From NCBI RefSeq assembly GCF_017165765.1, contig NZ_JAFGZD010000023.1:18293-82292 (forward strand): a stretch of 64,000 nt of DNA. Direction: 5' to 3'. The DNA comes from Pseudomonas capsici (GTDB taxonomy: Bacteria > Pseudomonadota > Gammaproteobacteria > Pseudomonadales > Pseudomonadaceae). Positions 11,690 to 20,692 of the stretch are shown piece by piece. How positions within the stretch are numbered: position 1 is the first letter of the stretch; every line of letters begins with the position of its first letter. Below the pieces are notes generated by a model. That model did no database searches. It saw nothing but the letters and a program-made list of their open reading frames with translations, and was not told the origin of the DNA. The translations under genes and the position numbers were made by a program.

Positions 11690-12541
11690 ATGACTTCTAC
11701 GCTGTACCCGACCCGGTTGCCTTGCGGCAACCGGGTTCTTGATTTGGCCCATACGCACGTGATGGGCATTCTCAACGCAACTCCAGACTCATTCTCGGAT
11801 GGCGGTCGCTACAGTCAGCTCGATGCTGCCTTGCGTCATGCCGAGGCCATGGTGCTGGCTGGTGCAACCCTGATCGATGTCGGTGGCGAGTCAACTCGCC
11901 CTGGTGCGCCTCCTGTTTCTCCTGAGCAAGAGCTTGAACGGGTCGCTCCGGTGGTAGAAGCTATCTGCCGCGAACTCGACGTCATTGTCTCGGTTGATAC
12001 TTCTACGCCTGAGGTCATGCTCGAAACGGCTCGTCTCGGCGCGGGGCTTATCAATGATGTGCGCTCGCTGGGGCGTCCCGGTGCCCTTGAGGCTGCCGCC
12101 CGGACAGGTTTGCCGGTGTGCCTGATGCACATGCTTGGCGAGCCGGGCAATATGCAGGATGACCCGCGTTACACCGATCTGGTGGCTGAGGTCAGTGCCT
12201 TTCTGCTTGAGCGAATGAATCAGTGTGCGGCGGCGGGTATCGTTCGTGAGCGGATCATCCTCGATCCGGGTTTCGGTTTTGCCAAGACGCTGGATCACAA
12301 CCTGAGCCTGTTCAAGCATATGGAGGTCCTGCATTCGCTTGGGCGTCCGTTGCTGGTCGGGGTATCGCGCAAAAGCATGATCGGTGCCGTGCTGGGGCGT
12401 CCCGTCGGGGAACGTCTGTACGGAGGCCTGGCGTTGGCTGCTCTGGCGATGGCCAAAGGGGCTCGAATTCTACGTGTGCACGATGTCGCCGAAACGGCTG
12501 ATGTGGTGCGCATGATTGCAGCTGTCGAATCGGCTGAGTAA
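11690..12541 (+). CDS. folP: Dihydropteroate synthase
   Basis: Condenses p-aminobenzoate with 6-hydroxymethyl-dihydropterin diphosphate in folate synthesis; it is the sulfonamide target. The 283-residue TIM-barrel protein has the signature motifs MGILNATPDSFSDGG near the N-terminus, DVGGESTRPGA and, later, DPGFGFAKT and GVSRKSMIG. It starts 8 bases after ftsH and is followed by glmM after 20 bases, the conserved ftsH-folP-glmM order. folK, the preceding pathway enzyme, is encoded elsewhere in this window. Confidence 0.97.
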   Translation: MTSTLYPTRLPCGNRVLDLAHTHVMGILNATPDSFSDGGRYSQLDAALRHAEAMVLAGATLIDVGGESTRPGAPPVSPEQELERVAPVVEAICRELDVIVSVDTSTPEVMLETARLGAGLINDVRSLGRPGALEAAARTGLPVCLMHMLGEPGNMQDDPRYTDLVAEVSAFLLERMNQCAAAGIVRERIILDPGFGFAKTLDHNLSLFKHMEVLHSLGRPLLVGVSRKSMIGAVLGRPVGERLYGGLALAALAMAKGARILRVHDVAETADVVRMIAAVESAE

Positions 12542-12561
12542 GAAACTGTGGAGCAGCATTT

Positions 12562-13902
12562 ATGACTACAAGAAAGTATTTCGGAACTGACGGCATTCGT
12601 GGCCGGGTAGGGCAGTTTCCAATCACGCCTGAGTTCATGCTCAAGCTTGGCTGGGCTGCCGGCATGGCCTTCCGTCGTATGGGCGCCTGCAGGATCCTTG
12701 TCGGCAAGGACACCCGTATTTCCGGCTATATGTTCGAATCTGCGCTGGAGGCCGGTATTTCGGCTGCCGGTGCCGATGTCATGCTGCTTGGCCCGATGCC
12801 GACGCCGGCTATCGCGTACCTGACCCGTACCTTTCATGCCGAAGCGGGTATCGTGATCAGTGCTTCCCACAATCCACATTACGACAACGGCATCAAATTC
12901 TTCTCGGGCAAGGGCACCAAGCTGCCCGACGAGATCGAGCAGATGATCGAAGAGCTGCTGGATACGCCGATGACCGTCGCCGAATCCGAAAAGCTCGGCA
13001 AGGTTTCCCGTATCAACGATGCCGCCGGTCGTTACATCGAATTCTGTAAAAGCAGCGTGCCGACCAGTACCAGCTTCGCCGGTCTGAAAGTGGTGATCGA
13101 CTGCGCCCACGGTGCTACCTATAAAGTGGCTCCGAGCGTTTTCCGTGAATTGGGTGCCCAGGTTGTCGTGCTGTCGGCACAGCCTGACGGCCTCAATATC
13201 AACAAGGATTGCGGCTCCACTCATACGGAAGCGCTGCAGGCTGCTGTCGTGGCCGAAAAGGCGGATCTGGGTATTGCCTTTGATGGCGATGGCGACAGGG
13301 TCCTGATGGTCGATCATACGGGGGCGGTCGTCGATGGCGACGAGCTTCTGTACATCATTGCCAGCGATCTGCAGGAGCGCGGTCGTCTGCAGGGCGGTGT
13401 GGTCGGTACTCTGATGAGCAACCTGGGTCTGGAGTTGGCGCTGGCCGAGCTGAATATTCCGTTCGTGCGTGCCAATGTCGGTGACCGTTATGTGATCGCC
13501 GAGCTTCTGGAGCGTGACTGGCAGATCGGCGGTGAAAACTCCGGTCATATCGTCTGCTTCCAGCACACCACCACGGGTGATGCAATCATCGCGGCCCTGC
13601 AGGTGCTGCTTGCCTTGCGTCGTCGTGGCGTCAGTCTGTGCGAGATCCGCCAGAAGCTGCGCAAGTGCCCTCAGGTACTGGTCAATGTCCGTTTTGGCGG
13701 TGGCGTGGATCCGGTCACTCACCCGTCGGTGCAGGAGGCCTGTGCCCGTGTTACCGAGGAAATGGCGGGGCGTGGTCGTGTCCTGCTGCGCAAGTCTGGC
13801 ACCGAGCCATTGGTGCGGGTCATGGTCGAGGGTGAGGATGAAACCCAGGTCAGAAACTACGCCGATGAGCTGGCAAAACTGGTTGCTGAAGTTTGCGCCT
13901 GA
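12562..13902 (+). CDS. glmM: Phosphoglucosamine mutase
   Basis: Interconverts glucosamine-6-phosphate and glucosamine-1-phosphate for UDP-GlcNAc, peptidoglycan and LPS. The 446-residue protein has the catalytic phosphoserine loop SASHNP with Ser102, the metal-binding loop DGDGDR (about 241-246) and the C-terminal phosphate-binding RKSGTEPLVRVM motif, which together define this member of the phosphohexomutase family. It starts with the canonical MTTRKYFGTDGIRG. Cotranscription with folP is likely from the 20-base gap. Confidence 0.97.
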   Translation: MTTRKYFGTDGIRGRVGQFPITPEFMLKLGWAAGMAFRRMGACRILVGKDTRISGYMFESALEAGISAAGADVMLLGPMPTPAIAYLTRTFHAEAGIVISASHNPHYDNGIKFFSGKGTKLPDEIEQMIEELLDTPMTVAESEKLGKVSRINDAAGRYIEFCKSSVPTSTSFAGLKVVIDCAHGATYKVAPSVFRELGAQVVVLSAQPDGLNINKDCGSTHTEALQAAVVAEKADLGIAFDGDGDRVLMVDHTGAVVDGDELLYIIASDLQERGRLQGGVVGTLMSNLGLELALAELNIPFVRANVGDRYVIAELLERDWQIGGENSGHIVCFQHTTTGDAIIAALQVLLALRRRGVSLCEIRQKLRKCPQVLVNVRFGGGVDPVTHPSVQEACARVTEEMAGRGRVLLRKSGTEPLVRVMVEGEDETQVRNYADELAKLVAEVCA

Positions 13903-13968
13903 TTTTGGCTTGCCAGTGTTGAAAGTGTTGGGTAACATCTGCGCCCACTTTGACCGACGAGGTGTAGC

Positions 13969-14724
13969 ATGCGTCGCCCTATGGTAGCTGGTAACTGGAA
14001 GATGCACGGTACCCGCGCCAGCGTCGCTGAGCTGATCGACGGGCTTGCCGGGCAGGTTCTGCCAAGCGATGTTGATGTCGCGGTTATGCCTCCAAGTCTC
14101 TACATCGCCCAGGCGATCGAAGGGCTGAAAGGTCAGTCAATCGCCGTTGGTGCCCAGGATGCTGCGATTCAGGCGGCACAAGGTGCACTGACAGGCGAGA
14201 TAGCGTCGAGTCAGCTGGCTGATGCAGGTTGCAGGTTTGTACTGGTTGGGCACTCCGAGCGCCGCCAATTAATTGGTGAGCAGGATGATGTCCTCAACCG
14301 CAAGTTTGCGGCGATTCAGGCGAGCGGTCTGATACCGGTGTTGTGCATAGGGGAAACCCTTGAGCAGCGCGAAGCGGGTCAGACGCTGGAAGTTGTCGGG
14401 CAGCAGCTTGATAGCATCATCGCCGAATTCGGCATCGGTGCATTTGTTGATGCAGTAATCGCTTACGAGCCGGTCTGGGCCATAGGCACCGGGCTGACAG
14501 CCTCGCCTCAGCAGGCGCAGGAAGTGCACGCAGCTATTCGCGCGCAACTGGCGAAAGAGAATTCCGAAGTCGCACAAGGCGTGCGTCTTCTTTATGGCGG
14601 CAGCGTGAAGGCGGCCAATGCGGTCGAGTTGTTCAGCATGCCGGATATCGATGGGGGGCTCATTGGTGGAGCTTCCCTGAATGCAGATGAGTTCGGTGCG
14701 ATCTGTCGCGCCGCGGGAAACTGA
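13969..14724 (+). CDS. tpiA: Triosephosphate isomerase
   Basis: Interconverts dihydroxyacetone phosphate and glyceraldehyde-3-phosphate. The 251-residue TIM barrel has Asn9 and Lys11 in NWKMHG, the GHSERR loop with the electrophilic His, the catalytic Glu in AYEPVWAIGTG and the phosphate-binding LLYGGSV and GGLIGGASL loops. Length is normal. secG begins 5 bases after its stop, so the two are probably translated from one transcript. Confidence 0.98.
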   Translation: MRRPMVAGNWKMHGTRASVAELIDGLAGQVLPSDVDVAVMPPSLYIAQAIEGLKGQSIAVGAQDAAIQAAQGALTGEIASSQLADAGCRFVLVGHSERRQLIGEQDDVLNRKFAAIQASGLIPVLCIGETLEQREAGQTLEVVGQQLDSIIAEFGIGAFVDAVIAYEPVWAIGTGLTASPQQAQEVHAAIRAQLAKENSEVAQGVRLLYGGSVKAANAVELFSMPDIDGGLIGGASLNADEFGAICRAAGN

Positions 14725-14728
14725 AAAA

Positions 14729-15109
14729 ATGCTGGAAACAGTCGTAGTCGTTTTTCATCTGCTGGGCGCTCTGGGCGTTGTTGTCCTGGTATTGCTGCAG
14801 CAGGGTAAGGGTGCGGACGCCGGTGCGTCTTTCGGAGCAGGTGCATCAAATACTGTGTTCGGAGGGCAAGGAACCTCTACCTTTCTTAGTAAGTTTACTG
14901 CTATACTCGCCGCAGCTTTTTTCATAACCAGCTTGGGGTTAGGTTACTTTGCTAAAGAGAAAGCTCAAGGGCTGAATCAAGCAGGTTTGCCAGATCCAAC
15001 GGTTTTGGAATCGAAACAGAAACCGGCAGCAGATGATGTTCCGGTGCTCGAAGCGCAAAAGCCAGCTGCTGTTCCAGCTGACGTACCTCAAGCGCCAGAG
15101 CAGAAGTAA
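14729..15109 (+). CDS. secG: Preprotein translocase subunit SecG
   Basis: Small membrane subunit of the SecYEG channel. The 126-residue protein has two hydrophobic segments (about 3-22 and 50-72) joined by the family loop LQQGKGADAGASFGAGAS, then a Pro/Ala/Lys-rich tail. An in-frame upstream methionine exists at 14681 inside tpiA, but ATG 14729 gives the conserved MLETVVVVFHLL start. A tRNA-Leu gene follows at 15157, the usual secG-tRNA-Leu arrangement. Confidence 0.95.
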   Translation: MLETVVVVFHLLGALGVVVLVLLQQGKGADAGASFGAGASNTVFGGQGTSTFLSKFTAILAAAFFITSLGLGYFAKEKAQGLNQAGLPDPTVLESKQKPAADDVPVLEAQKPAAVPADVPQAPEQK

Positions 15110-15156
15110 AAAAGAATTCGGCGATGTTTGTTGAGATCGCCAAAAAGAGTTGTAAT

Positions 15157-15242
15157 GCCGAGGTGGTGGAATTGGTAGACACGCAACCTTGAGGTGGTTG
15201 TGCCCATAGGGTGTAGGGGTTCGAGTCCCCTTCTCGGTACCA
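15157..15242 (+). tRNA. tRNA-Leu (anticodon GAG)
   Basis: An 86-base gene with encoded CCA. The acceptor arm GCCGAGG pairs with TCTCGGT, the anticodon stem CAACC/GGTTG encloses the loop TTGAGGT (anticodon GAG, 15191-15193), a long class II variable arm is present, and the T arm GGGGTTCGAGTCCCC is perfect. The long variable arm and GAG anticodon define leucine. It lies downstream of secG and is followed by a terminator. Confidence 0.97.
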
Positions 15243-15254
15243 ATTAAGCAGGAG

Positions 15255-15275
15255 AGCCCGCACTAGCGGGCTTTC
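15255..15275 (+). terminator. Terminator after tRNA-Leu
   Basis: AGCCCGC (15255-15261) pairs with GCGGGCT (15266-15272), loop ACTA, followed by TTTCTT. It likely ends the secG/tRNA-Leu transcript. Confidence 0.75.
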
Positions 15276-15293
15276 TTGCAGGTGGATGTTCGA

Positions 15294-15322
15294 TTGACCC
15301 CCAAGGGGAACGGTCGTATACT
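15294..15322 (+). promoter_or_regulatory. Strong promoter for tRNA-fMet and the rimP-nusA-infB operon
   Basis: TTGACC at 15294-15299 and TATACT at 15317-15322 are separated by exactly 17 bases, about 17 bases before the tRNA. The stretch after the -10, TTCGCCCC, is GC-rich, as in stringently controlled stable RNA promoters. Stringent control here is inference from that feature. Confidence 0.8.
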
Positions 15323-15338
15323 TTCGCCCCAGCTTTGT

Positions 15339-15415
<77 letters not shown>

Positions 15416-15423
15416 GTTTCGCG

Positions 15424-15447
15424 AAGCCCCTGTTTCAGGGGCTTTTT
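15424..15447 (+). terminator. Terminator after tRNA-fMet
   Basis: AAGCCCCTG (15424-15432) pairs with CAGGGGCTT (15436-15444), loop TTT, followed by TTT. It is the first of three hairpins before rimP. Confidence 0.75.
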
Positions 15448-15466
15448 GTTAGCTGGACAGTACATG

Positions 15467-15489
15467 ACGCCGATGTTCAGCGGCGTTTT
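15467..15489 (+). terminator. Second hairpin in the rimP leader
   Basis: ACGCCG (15467-15472) pairs with CGGCGT (15481-15486) across an 8-base loop, followed by TTT. The short stem suggests a weaker terminator or pause site. Confidence 0.45.
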
Positions 15490-15493
15490 CGTG

Positions 15494-15515
15494 ATGGGCT
15501 TTTGCCCATTTTTTT
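15494..15515 (+). terminator. Third terminator hairpin, just before rimP
   Basis: ATGGGC and GCCCAT flank a TTTT loop (15494-15509) and run into a seven-base T tract. It is only 30 bases before the rimP start, so transcription of rimP-nusA-infB must read through it. Conditional termination by NusA is known for this operon in E. coli; here it is inference. Confidence 0.65.
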
Positions 15516-15544
15516 ATTTCTAAAGCATGCACGAGGGGGTTCAG

Positions 15545-16003
15545 GTGTCGAGCAAGCTAGAACAGTTGCAGGCCTTGTTGGCCCCTGTGGTCGAGGCTCT
15601 TGGCTATCAATGCTGGGGAATTGAGTTTCTTTCCCAGGGCCGACATTCACTGCTGCGCATTTATATCGACAAAGAAGGCGGCGTTCTGGTGGAAGACTGC
15701 GAAATAGTCAGTCGCCAGGTCAGCGGTGTTCTGGATGTTGAAGATCCCATCAGTGCTGAATACACGCTTGAAGTGTCTTCTCCTGGCATGGATCGCCCGC
15801 TGTTCACTCTTGAACAGTTTGCTTTGCACGCTGGGGAACAAGTGAAAATAAAGCTGCGCTCGCCATTTGATGGTCGACGCAACTTTCAAGGCCTTCTCCG
15901 CGGGGTGGAGGAGCAGGACGTCGTGGTGCATGTAGACGATCACGAATACCTGTTGCCGATCGACTTGATCGACAAAGCCAACATTATTCCCACGTTTGAC
16001 TGA
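15545..16003 (+). CDS. rimP: Ribosome maturation factor RimP
   Basis: Needed for 30S subunit maturation. The 152-residue protein matches the family end to end: LEQLQALLAPVVEALGY, GRHSLLRIYIDKEGG, VSRQVSGVLDVEDPI and EVSSPGMDRPLF. The start is taken as GTG 15545, five bases behind GAGGGGG (15533-15539); the in-frame ATG 15527 lies upstream of that ribosome site and would add six residues. It is the first protein gene of the rimP-nusA-infB operon. Confidence 0.95.
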   Translation: MSSKLEQLQALLAPVVEALGYQCWGIEFLSQGRHSLLRIYIDKEGGVLVEDCEIVSRQVSGVLDVEDPISAEYTLEVSSPGMDRPLFTLEQFALHAGEQVKIKLRSPFDGRRNFQGLLRGVEEQDVVVHVDDHEYLLPIDLIDKANIIPTFD

Positions 16004-16062
16004 GACGTGCCAGATACAGCGGATCCCGCGGATCCAATGGCTTGCGAAAGGCGAGGCGTACG

Positions 16063-17544
16063 ATGAGCAAAGAAGTACTGCTGGTTGTTGAGTCGGTGTC
16101 CAATGAAAAGGGCGTTCCGGCAGGAGTGATTTTTGAAGCGTTGGAGCTGGCTCTTGCCACTGCTACCAAGAAGCGTTTTGAAGATGAGGTTGAACTGCGT
16201 GTGGAAATCAACCGCCACACCGGAAACTACGAGACTTTCCGTCGCTGGACTGTGGTCGAGGACGAAGATCTGGACGATCCGGCTTATGAGCTGGCTGTAG
16301 ACCAGGCCCAGGCCAGAAAGCCGGGTGCTGTCGCTGGCGATCTGATCGAAGAAAAGATCGAGTCCATCGAGTTCGGTCGTATTGCTGCGCAGACCGCCAA
16401 GCAAGTCATTGTGCAGAAGGTTCGTGAAGCCGAGCGCGCTCAGGTGGTCGATGCCTATCGCGAGCGTCTGGGTGAAATCATTTCCGGTACTGTCAAAAAG
16501 GTTACGCGTGACAATGTCATCGTTGACCTGGGTAACAATGCCGAAGCACTGCTGGCTCGTGAAGACATCATCTCCCGTGAGACTTTCCGGGTAGGTGTGC
16601 GTCTGCGGGCTCTGCTGAAAGAAATCCGCACTGAAAACCGTGGCCCGCAGCTGATTCTGTCGCGTACTGCGCCAGAGATGCTGATCGAGCTTTTCCGTAT
16701 CGAAGTACCGGAAATTGCCGAAGGTCTGATCGAGGTGATGGCTGCCTCCCGTGACCCGGGTTCGCGTGCCAAGATCGCTGTTCGCTCCAAGGACAAACGA
16801 ATCGATCCGCAAGGCGCCTGCATCGGCATGCGCGGTTCGCGTGTTCAGGCCGTATCCGGCGAGCTGGGTGGCGAGCGTGTGGATATCGTGCTCTGGGACG
16901 ATAACCCGGCACAGTTCGTGATCAACGCAATGTCCCCTGCTGAAGTGGCTGCAATCATCGTCGATGAAGATGCCCATGCAATGGATATCGCTGTTGGTGC
17001 GGACAATCTGGCTCAGGCCATTGGTCGTGGCGGTCAGAACGTGCGTCTGGCAAGTCAGTTGACTGGCTGGACCCTGAACGTGATGACCGAGTCGGACATC
17101 CAGGCCAAGCAGCAGGCAGAGACTGGCGACATTCTGCGCAACTTCATCGACGAGCTGGAAGTCGACGAAGATCTGGCGCAGGTGCTGGTCGATGAAGGCT
17201 TCACCAGCCTGGAAGAGATTGCCTACGTACCGCTGGAAGAAATGCTCAACATCGACGGCTTTGACGAAGAAACCGTCAACGAGCTTCGCGCTCGTGCCAA
17301 GGATCGCTTGTTGACTAAAGCCATCGCTACTGAGGAAAAGCTGGCAGACGCCCATCCGGCCGAAGACCTGCTCTCGCTTGAGGGTATGGACAAGGATTTG
17401 GCGATGGAACTGGCGGTGCGCGGCGTAATTACCCGCGAAGACCTGGCCGAGCAGTCTATAGATGACCTGCTCGACATCGACGGCATTGACGATGATCGTG
17501 CCGGCAAGTTGATCATGGCCGCCCGAGCCCATTGGTTCGAGTAA
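16063..17544 (+). CDS. nusA: Transcription termination/antitermination protein NusA
   Basis: Binds RNA polymerase and nascent RNA to modulate pausing, termination and rRNA antitermination. The 493-residue product has the N-terminal polymerase-binding domain, an S1 domain (GTVKKVTRDNVIVDLG), two KH domains (IAVRSKDKRIDPQGACIG and AIGRGGQNVRLASQL) and two acidic C-terminal repeats. ATG 16063 gives the conserved MSKEVLLVVESV start; a methionine seven codons earlier lacks a ribosome site. It sits 59 bases after rimP. Confidence 0.97.
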   Translation: MSKEVLLVVESVSNEKGVPAGVIFEALELALATATKKRFEDEVELRVEINRHTGNYETFRRWTVVEDEDLDDPAYELAVDQAQARKPGAVAGDLIEEKIESIEFGRIAAQTAKQVIVQKVREAERAQVVDAYRERLGEIISGTVKKVTRDNVIVDLGNNAEALLAREDIISRETFRVGVRLRALLKEIRTENRGPQLILSRTAPEMLIELFRIEVPEIAEGLIEVMAASRDPGSRAKIAVRSKDKRIDPQGACIGMRGSRVQAVSGELGGERVDIVLWDDNPAQFVINAMSPAEVAAIIVDEDAHAMDIAVGADNLAQAIGRGGQNVRLASQLTGWTLNVMTESDIQAKQQAETGDILRNFIDELEVDEDLAQVLVDEGFTSLEEIAYVPLEEMLNIDGFDEETVNELRARAKDRLLTKAIATEEKLADAHPAEDLLSLEGMDKDLAMELAVRGVITREDLAEQSIDDLLDIDGIDDDRAGKLIMAARAHWFE

Positions 17545-17570
17545 CAGGCGCGGCCTGAGGAGAGAAGTGC

Positions 17571-20114
17571 ATGACGCAAGTCACGGTGAAACAACTGGCC
17601 GATGAGGTCAAAACACCGGTAGAGCGCCTGCTGCAGCAGATGCGTGAGGCAGGTCTGCCGCACACCGCCGCCGAGGAACATGTGTCCGACAGTGAAAAGC
17701 AATCGTTGCTGACTCACTTGAAAAGCAGCCACAAGGCTAAAGTGGAAGAGCCGCGCAAGATTACCTTGCAGCGCAAGACCACCAGCACCCTGCGCGTTGC
17801 CGGCAGCAAAAGTATCAGCGTTGAAGTGCGCAAGAAGAAAGTTTTCGTGCAACGCAGCCCGGAAGAAATCGAGGCCGAGCGCAAGCGTGAGCTGGACGAA
17901 CGCCGTGCGGTAGAAAATGCCGCCCGTCAAAAGGCTGAAGAAGAAGCCAAGCGTCGCGCCGAAGAAGAAGCGCGTCGTCAGCCTGTTGCCGAGCCGGTCG
18001 AGGCACCTGCTGCTCCTGCGCCAGCCCCTGTGGCGGCTGCCGAGCCTGTGCGTGAAGCGCCTGCCGCTCCGGCGGCACCTGCGCCAACACCCGCACCTGC
18101 TGCGCCTGTTGTCGAAGTTCGCAAGCGTGACGATCAGCGTCGTCCGGACAAGACCCGTGGCGATGACCGCAACTCGCGTGGTGGCGACGGCGAGCGCAAG
18201 AACGCTCCGCACCGCGCTTCGGTAAAAGAGAAGGCGCCTGCTGTTCGCGTTGCTCCTCGTACTACCGACGAAGAAAGCGATGGTTTCCGTCGTGGTGGTC
18301 GCGGCAAGTCCAAGCTGAAGAAACGCAATGCCCACGGTTTCCAGAACCCTACCGGTCCGGTTATTCGTGACGTTGCCATCGGCGAGACCATCACTGTCGG
18401 CGAACTGGCGGCACAGATGTCCGTCAAGGCAGCCGAAGTCATCAAGTTCATGTTCAAGCTGGGTACTCCGGTGACCATCAACCAGGTACTGGATCAGGAA
18501 ACTGCCCAGTTGATCGCCGAAGAGCTGGGCCACAAGGTCACGCTGATCAGCGACAACGCCCTGGAAGACTCCCTGGCGGAATCCCTGAAGTTCGTGGGTG
18601 AAACCTTCGCTCGTGCTCCGGTCGTGACCGTAATGGGCCACGTTGACCACGGTAAGACTTCCCTGCTCGACTATATCCGTCGTGCCAAGGTTGCTGCTGG
18701 CGAAGCCGGTGGTATCACCCAGCACATCGGTGCCTACCACGTCGAAACCGAACGCGGCATGGTCACCTTCCTCGACACCCCGGGTCACGCCGCGTTTACC
18801 GCAATGCGTGCCCGTGGTGCCAAGGCAACCGATATCGTCATCCTGGTTGTTGCAGCGGACGACGGCGTGATGCCGCAGACCATCGAAGCCGTTCAGCATG
18901 CCATGGCAGCTGGCGTACCGCTGGTCGTTGCAGTGAACAAGATCGACAAGCCGGGCGCAGACCTCGATCGCATCCGTAGCGAACTGTCGGTCCATGGCGT
19001 GACTTCCGAAGAGTGGGGCGGTGATACGCCTTTCGTTCCGGTTTCCGCAAAAATGGGTACCGGTGTCGACGAACTGCTCGAAGCAGTCCTGCTGCAGGCC
19101 GAGGTTCTGGAACTCAAGGCCACTCCATCGGCTCCTGGTCGTGGTGTTGTCGTCGAGTCCCGTCTGGACAAGGGCCGCGGCCCGGTTGCCACGGTTCTGG
19201 TTCAGGACGGTACGCTGCGTCAGGGCGACATGGTTCTGGTCGGTTCGAACTTCGGTCGTATCCGCGCCATGCTCGACGAAAACGGCAAGCCTGTAAAAGA
19301 GGCTGGCCCGTCGATTCCGGTCGAGATCCTCGGTCTGGATGGCACGCCGGATGCTGGCGACGAGATGAGCGTACTGGCTGACGAGAAGAAAGCCCGTGAA
19401 GTCGCTCTGTTCCGTCAAGGCAAGTTCCGTGAAGTCAAACTGGCTCGCGCACATGCCGGCAAGCTGGAAAACATCTTCGAAAGCATGGGCCAGGAAGAGA
19501 AGAAGACGCTTAACATCGTCCTCAAATCCGACGTCCGTGGTTCGCTGGAAGCACTGCAGGGCGCCCTGGGCGGCCTGGGTAACGATGAAGTGCAAGTGCG
19601 TGTCGTCGGTGGCGGTGTCGGTGGTATCACCGAGAGCGACGCCAACCTGGCACTGGCCTCCAACGCTGTACTGTTCGGTTTCAACGTGCGTGCCGACGCT
19701 GGCGCGCGCAAGATCGTCGAGCAGGAAGGTCTGGATATGCGTTACTACAACGTGATCTACGACATCATCGAAGACGTCAAGAAAGCGCTGACCGGTATGC
19801 TGGGCAGCGATGTTCGCGAGAACATCCTCGGTATCGCCGAAGTGCGTGACGTGTTCCGCTCGCCGAAATTCGGCGCGATCGCAGGCTGTATGGTCGTTGA
19901 AGGTGTCGTTCACCGTAACCGTCCGATCCGCGTTCTGCGTGACGACATCGTTATCTTTGAAGGCGAGCTGGAATCCCTGCGCCGCTTCAAGGACGATGCT
20001 TCCGAAGTTCGTGCCGGCATGGAATGCGGTATCGGCGTCAAGAGCTACAACGACGTCAAGGTCGGTGACAAGATCGAAGTCTTCGAGAAGGTCCAGGTTG
20101 CTCGCAGCCTCTAA
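17571..20114 (+). CDS. infB: Translation initiation factor IF-2
   Basis: GTPase that brings fMet-tRNA to the 30S subunit and promotes subunit joining. The 847-residue protein has the IF2 N-terminal subdomain, a long charged linker rich in Lys/Glu then Pro/Ala (about 100-215), a second N-terminal domain, the G domain with GHVDHGKT (356-363), DTPGH and NKID, and two beta-barrel domains with the C-terminal fMet-tRNA-binding domain. It begins MTQVTVKQLADEV, 26 bases after nusA with an AGGAG site. Confidence 0.98.
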   Translation: MTQVTVKQLADEVKTPVERLLQQMREAGLPHTAAEEHVSDSEKQSLLTHLKSSHKAKVEEPRKITLQRKTTSTLRVAGSKSISVEVRKKKVFVQRSPEEIEAERKRELDERRAVENAARQKAEEEAKRRAEEEARRQPVAEPVEAPAAPAPAPVAAAEPVREAPAAPAAPAPTPAPAAPVVEVRKRDDQRRPDKTRGDDRNSRGGDGERKNAPHRASVKEKAPAVRVAPRTTDEESDGFRRGGRGKSKLKKRNAHGFQNPTGPVIRDVAIGETITVGELAAQMSVKAAEVIKFMFKLGTPVTINQVLDQETAQLIAEELGHKVTLISDNALEDSLAESLKFVGETFARAPVVTVMGHVDHGKTSLLDYIRRAKVAAGEAGGITQHIGAYHVETERGMVTFLDTPGHAAFTAMRARGAKATDIVILVVAADDGVMPQTIEAVQHAMAAGVPLVVAVNKIDKPGADLDRIRSELSVHGVTSEEWGGDTPFVPVSAKMGTGVDELLEAVLLQAEVLELKATPSAPGRGVVVESRLDKGRGPVATVLVQDGTLRQGDMVLVGSNFGRIRAMLDENGKPVKEAGPSIPVEILGLDGTPDAGDEMSVLADEKKAREVALFRQGKFREVKLARAHAGKLENIFESMGQEEKKTLNIVLKSDVRGSLEALQGALGGLGNDEVQVRVVGGGVGGITESDANLALASNAVLFGFNVRADAGARKIVEQEGLDMRYYNVIYDIIEDVKKALTGMLGSDVRENILGIAEVRDVFRSPKFGAIAGCMVVEGVVHRNRPIRVLRDDIVIFEGELESLRRFKDDASEVRAGMECGIGVKSYNDVKVGDKIEVFEKVQVARSL

Positions 20115-20184
20115 ATCGCGAGCTACAGGAGCCATGGCAGAGTCATGCATGCAAATGCACGGAGCTGTCATGGGCTCTCAACGC

Positions 20185-20219
20185 AACGCCCGGTCTGGCA
20201 ATTGTCAGGCCGGGCGTTT
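20185..20219 (+). repeat. Long hairpin between infB and rbfA
   Basis: AACGCCCGG (20185-20193) pairs perfectly with CCGGGCGTT (20210-20218), and the inner CTGGCAATTGTCAG is itself nearly self-complementary, giving a long stem ending in TTT. It may be a partial terminator or an RNase processing site within the operon. Function not shown. Confidence 0.5.
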
Positions 20220-20272
20220 GCCGCTTTCAGACTGTCAGGGTTTGCTCCCGAGTCAGTAACAGGTAACAAGCC

Positions 20273-20689
20273 ATGGCAAAAGAATATAGCCGTACCCAAC
20301 GAATCGGCGATCAGATGCAGCGCGAACTGGCGCAGTTGATCCGCCGCGAAATCAAGGACCCACGTGTGGGTCTGGTCACCATCACTGCGGTCGATGTCAG
20401 CCGTGATGTGGGGCATGCCAAGATCTTCATGACCGTAATGGGGCAGGACAGCGCCGAGGACATCGCGCAGAGCATCAAGGTGCTCAACTCCGCCGCCGGC
20501 TTCCTGCGCATGCAGCTGGCCCGCGAAATGAAACTGCGCAGCGTGCCGCAGTTGCATTTCCATTACGACGAAAGCGTGGCTCGTGGCGCACATCTCTCGG
20601 CATTGATCGAGCGTGCAGTGGCCGAAGACGGACAACATCAGGAAGGTTCCGCGCCACAAGGCACGAAACCGGACAGTACCGAGGAGTAA
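20273..20689 (+). CDS. rbfA: 30S ribosome-binding factor RbfA
   Basis: Assists 16S rRNA 5'-end maturation and 30S assembly. The 138-residue protein has the single type II KH-like fold pattern of the family: RIGDQMQRELAQLI, IKDPRVGLVTITAVDVSRD, LNSAAGFLR and LRSVPQLHFHYDES, plus a short charged tail. It is followed by truB after 3 bases, the standard infB-rbfA-truB order. Confidence 0.97.
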   Translation: MAKEYSRTQRIGDQMQRELAQLIRREIKDPRVGLVTITAVDVSRDVGHAKIFMTVMGQDSAEDIAQSIKVLNSAAGFLRMQLAREMKLRSVPQLHFHYDESVARGAHLSALIERAVAEDGQHQEGSAPQGTKPDSTEE

Positions 20690-20692
20690 GGC

